From: Streptomyces sp. NBC_00249
GTDB taxonomy: Bacteria > Actinomycetota > Actinomycetes > Streptomycetales > Streptomycetaceae
DNA length: 64,000 nt
Reading direction: 5' to 3'
Assembly (NCBI RefSeq): GCF_026342355.1
Contig: NZ_JAPEMV010000001.1
Span: 930,001 to 994,000 of the forward strand
Position numbers and translations under genes: made by a program. Under the pieces are notes generated by a model, which worked only from the letters and a program-made list of their open reading frames with translations, was not told where the DNA came from and did not search any database. Below are positions 7,443-15,811 of this stretch, piece after piece (the first letter of the stretch is position 1; each line of letters starts with the position of its first letter).

Positions 7443-8869
7443 AGCACCAGCAGGGCCGACACGGCCGTGCGGAACCGTGCGCGGCGCTCCGCCGCGTCCC
7501 CGGAGGCGGCCCTCGGCTCGTAGACGGCGGACGGCTTCCACTCCGGGACGGCCTCGTGCACGGTGAGCGAGGGGTCGAGGCCGAGCCGGGCGACCGCCGC
7601 GACGCCCAGCGCCGTGGCGTCGGGCAGGGCGGAGACCTCGACGGGGACCTGCAGCAGGTCGGCCTGGGCCTGCATGAGCAGCGCGGACCGGGTCAGTCCG
7701 CCGTCGACGCGCAGGGCGGCCAGCGGTGCGCCCAGGTCGGCGGCGACCGCGTCGGCGAGCTCGGCCACCTGGGCGGCTATGCCGTCGCACAGCGCGCGCA
7801 CCAGGTGTCCGGCGGTGGTGTCGAGGCCGAGGCCGGTGACCGAACCCCGCAGGTCGCCCCGCCACCACGGGGCGGCGAGCCCGGCGAGCGCGGGGACGAA
7901 GGTGACGCCGCCGGCGTCCGGGGCGCTCCCTCCGACGGTGTCGATGTCCTCGGCGCCGGAGAGCACGCCGAGGTCGGTGAGCCAGCGCACGGCGGAGGCG
8001 GCCGTGTACACCTGCCCGTCCAGGCAGTAGCTGGTCCGCCCGCCGAGCCGCCAGGCGACGCAGCCGACCAGCCCGGAGGTGCTGCGCCGGGGGGCCGAGC
8101 CGGTCTGTGCGAGGAGGAACGCCCCGGTGCCGTAGGTGCACTTGGCGGAGGCGGGTTCGGTGACGCGCTGGGCGAGCAGCGCAGCCTGCTGGTCGACGAG
8201 CAGCCCCGTCAGCGGCAGCGGCGGCCCGAAGGCGGTGGTGGTCCCGACGCGGGTGTCGGCGTCGACGACGTCCGGCAGCCGCTCGCCGGTGAGGCCGAAG
8301 GCGTCGAGCGCCTGCGGTGACCAGTCGACGGTGTCGAGGTCGAGGAGCTGGGTGCGGCCGGCGGTGGCCGCGTCGGTGACGAAGGCGCCGGTGAGCCGGT
8401 GCACCAGCCAGACGTCGCTGGTGGTGACGACTCCCCGCCGGGTCAGGTTGCGGCGTATCCAGGCCATCTTGGGCGCGGCGAAGTACGGGTCGAGCGGCAG
8501 CCCGGTCCGCTGCCTCAACTCCTCGGCCCGTGGGGCGAGTTCCGTGCACAGTTGCTCGGCGCGGCGGTCCTGCCAGACGATCGCGTCGGTCAGCGGCCCA
8601 CCGGTCGCCGGGTCCCAGGCGAGTACGGTCTCGCCCTGGTTGGCCAGGCCCACGGCCACCACCGGTTCGCCGGCCGCGGCCAGGGCGGCGCGCCCCGCGT
8701 CGACGACCGAGTCCAGCAGCTCGCGGGGGTCCACCTCCACGCGGCCGCCCGGCAGGTAGCGGGGCCGTACGGGGGCCGAGGCGGAGCCGATGACCCCGCG
8801 TACGGGACAGACGACGAGGGCCTTGGTTCCCGAGGTGCCCTGGTCCACAGCGAGCACCGGGCCCGTCAT
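7439..8869 (-). CDS. FGGY-family carbohydrate kinase (glycerol kinase-like)
   Basis: The 476-aa protein carries the FGGY ATPase phosphate-1 loop VLAVDQGTSGTKALVV near the N terminus, then the substrate-side IVWQDRRAEQLC, the phosphate-2 region YGTGAFLLAQTG and the C-terminal adenosine segment LRVDGGLTRSALLMQAQADLL. All are typical of glycerol/xylulose kinases. Length is slightly below the usual 490-510. ATG 8869 is preferred over the GTG at 8875 because GGAG lies at workable spacing. It is the first gene of the three-gene operon and would supply phosphorylated substrate to the two flavoproteins. Glycerol is the best guess, other polyols possible. Confidence 0.85.
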   Translation of the reverse strand: MTGPVLAVDQGTSGTKALVVCPVRGVIGSASAPVRPRYLPGGRVEVDPRELLDSVVDAGRAALAAAGEPVVAVGLANQGETVLAWDPATGGPLTDAIVWQDRRAEQLCTELAPRAEELRQRTGLPLDPYFAAPKMAWIRRNLTRRGVVTTSDVWLVHRLTGAFVTDAATAGRTQLLDLDTVDWSPQALDAFGLTGERLPDVVDADTRVGTTTAFGPPLPLTGLLVDQQAALLAQRVTEPASAKCTYGTGAFLLAQTGSAPRRSTSGLVGCVAWRLGGRTSYCLDGQVYTAASAVRWLTDLGVLSGAEDIDTVGGSAPDAGGVTFVPALAGLAAPWWRGDLRGSVTGLGLDTTAGHLVRALCDGIAAQVAELADAVAADLGAPLAALRVDGGLTRSALLMQAQADLLQVPVEVSALPDATALGVAAVARLGLDPSLTVHEAVPEWKPSAVYEPRAASGDAAERRARFRTAVSALLVL

Positions 8870-9047
8870 CACCACTCCGTCCCTGGTGTCGGCATGCGTG
8901 AAGGTCGCTCGGAAGCCTCCACCAGCACGCGTCGCCCGTCAAGATCCGTCCGCGCGGGCGACCGTCGTTCTGACGTGAATTCATATGCCGTACGTGGCTT
9001 GATAGTTGCATTTGAAAGATCCACGACCCTAACGGTCGCACTCGCTC

Positions 9048-9053
9048 TATAGT
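9048..9053 (+). promoter_or_regulatory. Candidate -10 box TATAGT
   Basis: TATAGT stands out in a region of above-average A/T content between the divergent kinase and hypothetical genes. It lies 44 bp upstream of the 19-codon leader ORF. No good -35 lies 16-18 bp upstream; a TTGAAA at 9012-9017 is too distant (30 bp). Weak evidence. Confidence 0.3.
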
Positions 9054-9096
9054 GATCGCCGATCACCAGGCGCGAAGCCATGCGATACGAGGACCG

Positions 9097-9156
9097 ATGA
9101 CCACGACCACCGCAAGACGCGCCCGCCCCGGCCACCCGCCGACCAGGACGAGGTGA
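9097..9156 (+). CDS. 19-aa leader ORF coupled to the next gene
   Basis: ATG 9097 follows ACGAGGA at good spacing. Nineteen codons (MTTTTARRARPGHPPTRTR) end in a TGA whose last base is the first base of the next gene's ATG (TGATG). This is a typical termination-reinitiation arrangement. The peptide is basic and threonine-rich at the start and has no recognised motif. It may act in cis as a translation-control leader, or be a chance frame. Confidence 0.4.
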   Translation: MTTTTARRARPGHPPTRTR

Positions 9157-10136
9157 TGGCGGGCGGCGACTTCCGGCCCGTCTACCACCCCGCCGGCCAC
9201 GACAACGAACTGCGCGTCGCCGTGCAGGACCTGCGCACCGGCCGCTGGCTGTCGATGGCGCGGCTACTCGACCGCACGGACGACTGGGGGCTGTGGACCC
9301 AGCGCACCCAGGTCCTCGCCGCCGTCGCCGCCGGATCGGACGTCGTCCAGGCCTGGCGGACCGAGGAGCCGCACAGCGTCACCGCGTCCGTCATGCACAC
9401 CCGCGTCACCGTCGAACGCGCCGTCCGCGCCCACCGTGCGCGCCACCCCCGTACGCACGAGCTGTGGCAGGAGGCGTGGACGGCCTGCCGGGACGCCGCC
9501 GAGCTCAGCCCGGCCGACCCCGTGCCCTGGATCTGCCTCCTCGCCCTCGCCCTCCTCGACGAACACCGCTCGATGGACGAGCACCGGCTCCCGCCGCCCG
9601 GCCTGATGCTGCCGCCCGGCCCCTGGGGCATCCTCGCGCAGGCCGACAAGCGCGACCCGCACAACCGCGAGGCGTACCACCGGATGCTCCAGTTCGTGTG
9701 CGCGGGCACGCCGGGACCGCTCACGGAGGCCGCCAACTTCGTGCACTGGGCAGCCGGTTCGGCGCCGCCCGGCTCCGCCGTCCACCTCCTGCCGCTCTAC
9801 CTGAGCATCGAACGCTACCGCCGCGAACGCGGCCAGGAGCGGGCCCTCGACCTCCACTGGGTCGCCGAGGAATCCGTCCGCGACGCCGGCCGCGCCCTGG
9901 ACACCTGGTTCCGGTACGCCGACCCGCGCCGCGCGTCCCCGCTCGACCTGAACCACCTCGCCCACGCCCTGTGGGGGGCCAACCGGTTCGGTGAGGCGGC
10001 CCAGGTCTTCGACGCCGTCGACCGGTACTGGACCACCCTGCCGTGGGCCTACCGCACCCGCGACCCCGCCGACCAGGAACTGGCCCTGGAGGTCTTCCTG
10101 CGGGCCAGGTCCCGCAGCCTGGCCGGCCGGGGCTGA
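9156..10136 (+). CDS. Conserved hypothetical protein with TPR-like helical repeats
   Basis: The 326-aa soluble protein starts at ATG 9156 (GTG 9153 also possible) behind GACGAGG. It is rich in Trp, His and Arg and mostly helical. Segments such as WQEAWTACRDAAELSPADPVPW and ALWGANRFGEAAQVFDAVDRYW look like tetratricopeptide-type repeats. I recall proteins of this size and character as common uncharacterised Streptomyces proteins, but no enzymatic motif is visible. It is divergent from the kinase operon and 99 bp upstream of the permease gene on the same strand. Function unknown. Confidence 0.65.
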   Translation: MAGGDFRPVYHPAGHDNELRVAVQDLRTGRWLSMARLLDRTDDWGLWTQRTQVLAAVAAGSDVVQAWRTEEPHSVTASVMHTRVTVERAVRAHRARHPRTHELWQEAWTACRDAAELSPADPVPWICLLALALLDEHRSMDEHRLPPPGLMLPPGPWGILAQADKRDPHNREAYHRMLQFVCAGTPGPLTEAANFVHWAAGSAPPGSAVHLLPLYLSIERYRRERGQERALDLHWVAEESVRDAGRALDTWFRYADPRRASPLDLNHLAHALWGANRFGEAAQVFDAVDRYWTTLPWAYRTRDPADQELALEVFLRARSRSLAGRG

Positions 10137-10235
10137 CCTCCGCTCCCCCGCGGCCCCGGCGCCCCGCCCCTGCTTCCCGCCCCCGCTCCCCCACCCCCGT
10201 CCCCGCGCTCCACGAACCCCCGGAGGTACCTCCCC

Positions 10236-11768
10236 ATGTCCCGAACAGCGCCGACCGCCCGCCAGGACAGCAAGGCACCGCCCCGGCAGGACGAGGAGGA
10301 AAGACTCAGGGAGCTCGGCTACCAGCCCGTCCTCGCCCGCCGGATGGGCGGCTTCGGCAACTTCGCCATCAGCTTCTCGGTCATATCCGTCCTGTCCGGC
10401 TGCATGACCCTGTACGGCTTCGGCCTGGGCACCGGCGGTCCGGCCGTGATGCTGTGGGGCTGGGTCGGCGTAGGCCTCTTCGTGCTCTGCGTGGGTCTCG
10501 CCCTGGCCGAGGTGACCAGCGCCTACCCCACCTCGGGGGCGCTCTACTACATGGCGGACCGGCTCGGCGGACGCCGCTGGGGCTGGTACACGGGCTGGCT
10601 CAACCTGCTCGGCCTGCTCGGCGCCATCGCCGGGATCGACTACGGCGCAGCCCTGTTCACCGGCGCCTTCCTCAACCTCCAGTTCGGTTTCGTGCCGACC
10701 CCCGGCTCGACCTTCCTGATCTTCCTGTGCATCCTGCTGCTGCACGCCGTGCTCAACCTCTTCGGCGTCCGCCTCGTCAGCGTGCTCAACTCCGTCAGCG
10801 TGTGGTGGCACCTGGGCGGCGTCGCCGTGATCGTCGGCGCGCTGGCCTTCGTCCCCGACCACCACCAGTCGGCGTCGTTCGTCTTCACCGAGTTCGTCAA
10901 CGACACCGGCTGGGCCAACCCGTTCTACGTGGCGGCCGTCGGCCTGCTGCTCGCCCAGTACACCTTCTCCGGGTACGACGCCTCCGCGCACCTCTCGGAG
11001 GAGACCTCCAACGCCTCCGTCTCCGCCGCGAAGGGCATCGTCCGGGCCATCTGGGTCTCCTGGATCGCCGGGTTCGCGCTGCTCGCGGGCCTCACCTTCG
11101 CCATCCAGGACTACGCGGCCGTCCAGGGCAGCAGCACCGGTGTCCCCCCGGCCCAGATCTTCCTCGACGCCCTGGGCTCCGGCGGCGCCACCGCCCTGCT
11201 GCTCGTCGTCATCGTCGCGCAGCTCTTCTGCGGCAACGCCGAGGTGGCCGCCGCCAGCCGCATGGTCTTCGCCTTCAGCCGCGACAACGCGCTCCCCGGA
11301 TCGGCCCTGTGGCGCAAGGTCAGCAGCCGTACGCAGACGCCCGTCCCGGCCGTCTGGCTGTCGGTGGTCGTCGCGGGCGTCCTGGCCCTGCCCTCGCTGT
11401 GGTCCGCCACCGCCTACGGGGCCGTGACCGCCATCAACGTCATCGGCATCACCCCGGCCTACGCCATCCCGATCTACCTGCGCCTGCGCGCCGGCGACCG
11501 GTTCACGCCCGGCCCCTGGAGCCTGGGCCGCTGGAGCAAGCCGATCGGGTGGACCGCCGTCGTCTGGGTGGCCGTCGTCACCGTGCTGTTCTGCCTGCCG
11601 CAGAAGTCGCCGGTCACCATCGACTCCATGAACTACGCGGTGATCGCCCTGGCGGTGGTCCTGGTCCTGGCCAGCGCCTGGTGGTACACCGCCCGCCGCT
11701 CGTACGGAACCCCGTCCGCGTACGGGAACAGCCGGGAACAGGCGGAGATCGCCGAGGGCATCGTCTGA
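10236..11768 (+). CDS. APC-superfamily amino acid/polyamine permease
   Basis: The 510-aa integral membrane protein has about 12 hydrophobic helices. The N-terminal segment GGFGNFAISFSVISVLSG matches the substrate-binding first helix of the APC (ACT/basic amino acid) family. The consensus loop YPTSGALYYMADRLGG follows helix 2, and SGYDASAHLSEETSNASVSA is the conserved cytoplasmic stretch of this family. ATG 10236 has GGAGG upstream. It should import amino acids, GABA or amines in exchange for protons or another amino acid; the exact substrate cannot be read. A hairpin at 11831-11868 follows its stop. Confidence 0.88.
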   Translation: MSRTAPTARQDSKAPPRQDEEERLRELGYQPVLARRMGGFGNFAISFSVISVLSGCMTLYGFGLGTGGPAVMLWGWVGVGLFVLCVGLALAEVTSAYPTSGALYYMADRLGGRRWGWYTGWLNLLGLLGAIAGIDYGAALFTGAFLNLQFGFVPTPGSTFLIFLCILLLHAVLNLFGVRLVSVLNSVSVWWHLGGVAVIVGALAFVPDHHQSASFVFTEFVNDTGWANPFYVAAVGLLLAQYTFSGYDASAHLSEETSNASVSAAKGIVRAIWVSWIAGFALLAGLTFAIQDYAAVQGSSTGVPPAQIFLDALGSGGATALLLVVIVAQLFCGNAEVAAASRMVFAFSRDNALPGSALWRKVSSRTQTPVPAVWLSVVVAGVLALPSLWSATAYGAVTAINVIGITPAYAIPIYLRLRAGDRFTPGPWSLGRWSKPIGWTAVVWVAVVTVLFCLPQKSPVTIDSMNYAVIALAVVLVLASAWWYTARRSYGTPSAYGNSREQAEIAEGIV

Positions 11769-11830
11769 CGCCCCCACGCCCCCACGCGCGCACCGGCCAC
11801 CGGGGCGCGCGTGCCCGTCCCGGGAACGAC

Positions 11831-11868
11831 CGAGGGGCCGTTTCGGATTGCTCCGAAACGGCCCCTCG
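11831..11868. terminator. Strong GC-rich hairpin, terminator of tRNA/permease units
   Basis: A 16-bp perfect stem (CGAGGGGCCGTTTCGG with its complement) surrounds a 6-nt loop. It lies after the permease stop and after the tRNA 3' end on the opposite strand, so it probably stops transcription from both sides. The same hairpin at 33572-33605 differs by paired changes that keep the stem. Confidence 0.7.
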
Positions 11869-11887
11869 ATACAACGACTCTTTCGAG

Positions 11888-11929
11888 TCGGGACGACAGG
11901 ATTTGAACCTGCGACCCCTTGACCCCCAG
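11888..11929 (-). other. 3' half of tRNA-Pro(GGG)-like gene, left attachment core
   Basis: Read on the reverse strand, the sequence starts at the anticodon loop CTGGGGG, continues with the 3' anticodon strand, a variable loop, a proper T arm (GCAGGTTCAAATCCTGT) and the acceptor 3' strand CGTCCCG with discriminator A. No D arm or 5' acceptor strand lies upstream, so this is not a complete tRNA. Half-tRNA copies of this kind are left where an integrative element has recombined into the 3' end of a tRNA gene; pSAM2-type elements are known to use tRNA-Pro. Confidence 0.75.
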
Positions 11930-12026
11930 ATCGATGGGTCGGAGGAAAAATCCTGACATACACCACAATCTCAGGGTGCACAGCGTGCACATACGTACAT
12001 GCTGTGCGCCCATCGACGTGGGCGCT

Positions 12027-12047
12027 GGTCCCCAACTGGTCCCCAAG
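12027..12047. repeat. Tandem TGGTCCCCAA decamers (left pair)
   Basis: Two TGGTCCCCAA copies are spaced 11 bp start to start, about 100 bp from the tRNA core. Identical pairs occur at 33763-33783 and related pairs at 44917-44937 and 47586-47608; a single copy lies at 33553-33562 inside the integrase 3' end. Spacing and position suggest integrase arm-type binding sites. Confidence 0.55.
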
Positions 12048-12049
12048 GG

Positions 12050-12657
12050 CCGACGTCACCGAAGACGGCGGCCGCGAAGTCGTCGGCGTGATGGTCGGCG
12101 ACAGCGAGACCGAGGCCTTCTGGAGCCAGTTCCTGCGTCACTTGCGGGAACGTGGCCTGACCGGCGTCCGCCTCGTGGTCTCCGACAGTCACAGCGGCCT
12201 GGTCAAAGCCATCCGGAAGGTCATGATCGGAGCCTCCTGGCAGCGCTGCCGCGTCCACTTCGTCCGCAACGTCTTCTCCGTGATCCCCAAAGGCTCCGCG
12301 GAGATGGTCGCCGCGACCATCCGCACCCTCTTCGCCCAGCCCACCGCCGAAACGGTCAGGGCCCACCTCGACACCGTCGCAGACCGGCGGGCAGTTTCCG
12401 AAGGTCAAAGCGTGCTCGTCGAGGCGAAGGAGGACCTGACCGCCTTCGCGGACTTCCCGCACCAGCACTGGAAGAAGATCCAGTCCACCAATCCCCTCGA
12501 ACGGCTGAACCGGGAGATCAAGCGACGGTCCGACGTCGTCCAGGTCTTCCCCAACACCGCCGCCGTCAGTCGTCTGGCCACTGCCGTCCTCGTCGAATTC
12601 CACGACGAGTGGATCGTCTTCCCCCGCCGTTACCGCCTCGGGGAAACTCACTGGTAA
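12050..12657 (+). pseudogene. IS256 (Mutator)-family transposase, N-terminally truncated
   Basis: About 200 residues of the C-terminal half of an IS256-type transposase remain: GREVVGVMVGDSETEAFW, LVVSDSHSGLVKAI (a catalytic Asp region), GASWQRCRVHFVRN and STNPLERLNREIKRRSDVV. The N-terminal part, with the first catalytic Asp, is absent; homology begins exactly where the long direct repeat ends. Around 12386-12416 the reading frame departs from the family pattern and returns: the family-like AGQFPKVKA is found in another frame. This indicates two nearby compensating indels. Not functional. Confidence 0.8.
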
Positions 12658-12854
12658 CTGTCTCCCCGACCTGCCAGGCGGCCGGCCGGCACGTGGTTGA
12701 GCTCGTCCACCCCTCATTTCGCTGAACCAGCACGCCTTCCCGCACCGCACGTGGGCGTGGGATCCACACCGGCGTGACGGCGGCCCGGATCGCTACTGCT
12801 CGGCGACCGTCGCTCCCCGCTGCCGACGGCCCATAGAGGTTGGAAACTGGAGTA

Positions 12855-15689
12855 GTGAGCGACCTCCTTGGATATTTCCGGCGTCGGCTGCTCGGCTCGA
12901 CCACGAGCTCTTCCTCTCTCCCTCGGCGTCCCCGCTCAGGACACCACCAGGAGCAGCAGGAGCACGCCCAGCCCCCCAAGGGAAGGGCGCGGCGGCCGCA
13001 AGGTCTGTCCTCCCTGCTGAGCGTGCGCAGCGTGGCCGGCGAAGTGTTCCTCCTGCAACTGGCCGTCGTGGTGCTTCTCGTCGCCGCCGCGGTGGTGGCG
13101 CTCGTGGTGCAGGCCCGGAGCGACGCCATGCTGGACGCCCGGCACCGTACGCTCGCCGCCGCCGGAACGTTCGCCGAATCTCCGGGCATCATCGCGGCCC
13201 TGCGCAGCCCCCATCCGAGCGCGGTGCTACAGCCGAGCGCCGAGGCGGCCCGGGAGATCGCCGGGGTCGACGGCATCAACGTGTACACGCTCGATGGGCG
13301 CACCCTCACCCACAGTGACCCGCGACAGATCGGGAAGCACGTCGTCGGCCCCTTCTCCAAGGCGGCGGCCGGCACATCCTTCACCGAGACGTTCGAGGGG
13401 TCCCTGGGGCAGTCCGTGGTCTCGGTGGTCCCCGTCAAGGACGCCACCGGCCGCGTCATCGCCATCGTCTCCTCCCCGGTCACGGTCCAGAACGTCCAGA
13501 GCATGGTGAACCGGCAGCTGCCGGTCGTCCTCGGCAGCGCAGCCGCGGTGCTCGCCCTGTCCGCGGGCGGGACGGCTCTGGTGAGCCGTCGGCTGCTGCG
13601 CCGGACCCACGGCCTGGGACCCGCCGAGATGACGAGGATGTACGAGCACCACGACGCGGTGCTGCACGCGGTGCGAGAGGGCGTACTGATCGTCGGCGGC
13701 GGTGGACGGCTGCTGCTGGCCAACGACGAGGCGCGGCGGCTGCTGAACCTGCCGGCGGACGCGGAAGGACTCCCCGTCACGGGGCTGGGCCTGGAGGAGG
13801 GGATCGCCGAGCCGATCGCATCGGGCCTTTCCGCGACCGACGAGCTCCACATGGCAGCCGATCGGCTGCTGGCGGTGAACATCCGGCCCACCGCCCCCTA
13901 CGGGCAGGCCGGGACCGTCGTCACGCTGCGGGACACCACCGAGCTGCGGGCCCTCACCGGCAGGGCCGAGGTGGCCCGCGAGCGGCTGAAGCTGCTCTAC
14001 GACGCGGGGGTGCAGGTCGGAACGACGCTGAACGTGGACCGCACCGCGGAGGAACTGGCGGAGATGGCGGTCCCTCGGTTCGCCGACGTGGTCACGGTCG
14101 ACCTGCTGGACCCGGTGCTGCGCGGCGAGGAGCCGCCCGAAGTGAACACCGAGATGCGCCGCACCGCCGTCGTCGGCCTTCGGGGCGACCACCCGCTCTC
14201 CCCCGTCGGCGAGCTGATCCGGTTCGCTCCCACCGGTCCCATGGCCGCCGGGCTGGCCGGCGGCCATGCGGTCCTGGAGGCGGACCTGCGCGCCACCCAT
14301 CACTGGCGGGCCCAGAACCAGGCCAACGCCCTGCAGATCCTGGACCACGGCCTCCACTCCCTGATCGTCGTGCCCCTGCGGGCCCGGGGTGTGGTGCTGG
14401 GGATGGCCGGCTACTGGCGGGGGCAGGACTCCCCACCGTTCGACGAGGAGGACGTGTCCTTCGCCGAGGAGCTGACCGCCCGGGCGGCACTGTCCGTCGA
14501 CAATGCCCGCCGCTACACCCGCGAGCACAACATGGCCGTCACCCTGCAGCGCAGCCTGTTGCCCCGGGGTGTACCGGAGCAGTCCGCCGTCGAGGTCGCT
14601 CACCGCTATCTGGCCGCCCAGGCGGGGGTGGGCGGTGACTGGTTCGATGTCATCCCGCTGCCCGGCACCCGGGTGGCCCTGGTGGTCGGCGACGTCGTCG
14701 GCCACGGTCTGCACGCCGCCGCCACCATGGGCCGCCTGCGCACCGCCGTGTACAACTTCTCCACCCTCGACCTGCCCCCGGACGAGCTGCTGAGCCACCT
14801 GGACGAGCTGGTCACGCACATCGACACCGACGAGCAGGAGTGGCAGGGGATCACCGGAGCCACCTGCCTGTGCGCCATCTACGATCCCGTCTCGGGGCAG
14901 GTGGCTGCCGCCACCGCCGGGCATCCGGGCCCCGCTCTGGTCCGCCCCGACGGAACCGTGTCCTTCCCCGAGGTGCCGGTCTCCCCGCCACTGGGCCTGG
15001 GCGCGGGCCTGCCCATGGAGACCATGACGGTCACCCTGCCCGAGGGCTCCCGGCTGGCACTCTTCACCGACGGGCTGATCGAGAGCCGCGACCGCGATCC
15101 GGACGCGGGCCTGGCAGCGCTGCGTGCCGCCCTGGCCGGGCCCGCCCGTACCCCGGAGGAAACCTGCACCGCGGTGATCGACGCGATGCTGCCCACCAGG
15201 CCCAGCGACGACGTCGCGCTGCTGGTGGCCCGCACCCGCCGACTGGACCCCTCGCGGATCGCCGAGTGGGACGTGTCCCCCGAACCTGCGGCGGTGTCCC
15301 CGGTGCGCAACGCCTGCTCCCGCCGACTGGCGGACTGGGGCCTGGAGGACATCGCCTTCACCACGGAACTCATCCTCAGCGAGCTGATGACCAACGCCAT
15401 CCGCTACGGCACCGAGCCCATCCGGGTGAGGCTGCTGTACGACCGCAGCCTGGTCTGCGAGGTCTCCGACGGGTCCAGCACCTCCCCGCACATGCGCCGG
15501 GCCGCGGACACCGACGAGGGCGGCCGCGGCCTGTTCCTCGTCGCGCAGTTCGCCGAGCGCTGGGGCACCCGCTACACCGCCCGCGGCAAGATCATCTGGA
15601 GCGAGCAGGCCCTCCACGACGGGGCTGCACTGCCCGCAATGGATCTCGGGGAGGCGCTCTTGGCCGGGTGGGACGACGAGGGGTTCTGA
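12855..15689 (+). CDS. SpoIIE-type PP2C phosphatase with sCache, PAS, GAF and anti-sigma-like ATPase domains
   Basis: The protein is about 944 aa. Two membrane helices (about 60-82 and 225-247) enclose an extracellular sCache-like sensor (DGINVYTLDGRTLTHSDP). PAS (about 265-355) and GAF (about 375-545) domains follow. The SpoIIE/PP2C phosphatase domain has GGDWFDVIPLPG, VGDVVGHGLHAAATMG and TDGLIESRDR. The C-terminal HATPase_c_2 domain has ELILSELMTNAIRYG and GGRGLFLVAQFAERWG. Such fusions control anti-anti-sigma switching in Streptomyces stress signalling. Start is uncertain: GTG 12855 chosen, TTG 12840 also possible, neither with a well-spaced site. First intact gene of island A. Confidence 0.9.
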   Translation: MSDLLGYFRRRLLGSTTSSSSLPRRPRSGHHQEQQEHAQPPKGRARRPQGLSSLLSVRSVAGEVFLLQLAVVVLLVAAAVVALVVQARSDAMLDARHRTLAAAGTFAESPGIIAALRSPHPSAVLQPSAEAAREIAGVDGINVYTLDGRTLTHSDPRQIGKHVVGPFSKAAAGTSFTETFEGSLGQSVVSVVPVKDATGRVIAIVSSPVTVQNVQSMVNRQLPVVLGSAAAVLALSAGGTALVSRRLLRRTHGLGPAEMTRMYEHHDAVLHAVREGVLIVGGGGRLLLANDEARRLLNLPADAEGLPVTGLGLEEGIAEPIASGLSATDELHMAADRLLAVNIRPTAPYGQAGTVVTLRDTTELRALTGRAEVARERLKLLYDAGVQVGTTLNVDRTAEELAEMAVPRFADVVTVDLLDPVLRGEEPPEVNTEMRRTAVVGLRGDHPLSPVGELIRFAPTGPMAAGLAGGHAVLEADLRATHHWRAQNQANALQILDHGLHSLIVVPLRARGVVLGMAGYWRGQDSPPFDEEDVSFAEELTARAALSVDNARRYTREHNMAVTLQRSLLPRGVPEQSAVEVAHRYLAAQAGVGGDWFDVIPLPGTRVALVVGDVVGHGLHAAATMGRLRTAVYNFSTLDLPPDELLSHLDELVTHIDTDEQEWQGITGATCLCAIYDPVSGQVAAATAGHPGPALVRPDGTVSFPEVPVSPPLGLGAGLPMETMTVTLPEGSRLALFTDGLIESRDRDPDAGLAALRAALAGPARTPEETCTAVIDAMLPTRPSDDVALLVARTRRLDPSRIAEWDVSPEPAAVSPVRNACSRRLADWGLEDIAFTTELILSELMTNAIRYGTEPIRVRLLYDRSLVCEVSDGSSTSPHMRRAADTDEGGRGLFLVAQFAERWGTRYTARGKIIWSEQALHDGAALPAMDLGEALLAGWDDEGF

Positions 15690-15811
15690 GAACGCGCCGG
15701 TACGGCAGCCGCAGGGAAGACGGCGGACACCACGGTCCGGGACTGCGCTGCCGAGGCCGCCGAACGTACGCTGGCCTCGATCAGTACGCGACCGCCCGTT
15801 ATGGAGCCTTT

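Larger units (their letters stand above)
11830..12049. repeat. Left long direct repeat (attachment-site region)
   Basis: About 220 bp here is almost identical, in the same orientation, to 33568-33786. In order it contains a strong hairpin, the 3' half of a tRNA-Pro-like gene on the reverse strand, a segment of unknown role (about 11930-12026) and two tandem TGGTCCCCAA decamers. The copies differ by scattered substitutions, including two paired changes in the hairpin stem. The order fits a tyrosine-integrase attachment region. A truncated transposase begins directly after the repeat. Confidence 0.85.

Noticed and set aside
6027..9041. 1004-codon reverse frame that would fuse the kinase region to the middle oxidoreductase
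   Set aside because: The first half is out of frame with the kinase and is Arg-rich shadow; the true gene starts at GTG 7442 at a GTGA overlap.
11888..11970. Complete tRNA-Pro gene
   Set aside because: Only the anticodon loop to acceptor 3' strand is present; the upstream 35 bp cannot form D arm or 5' acceptor strand. The same holds at 33625.
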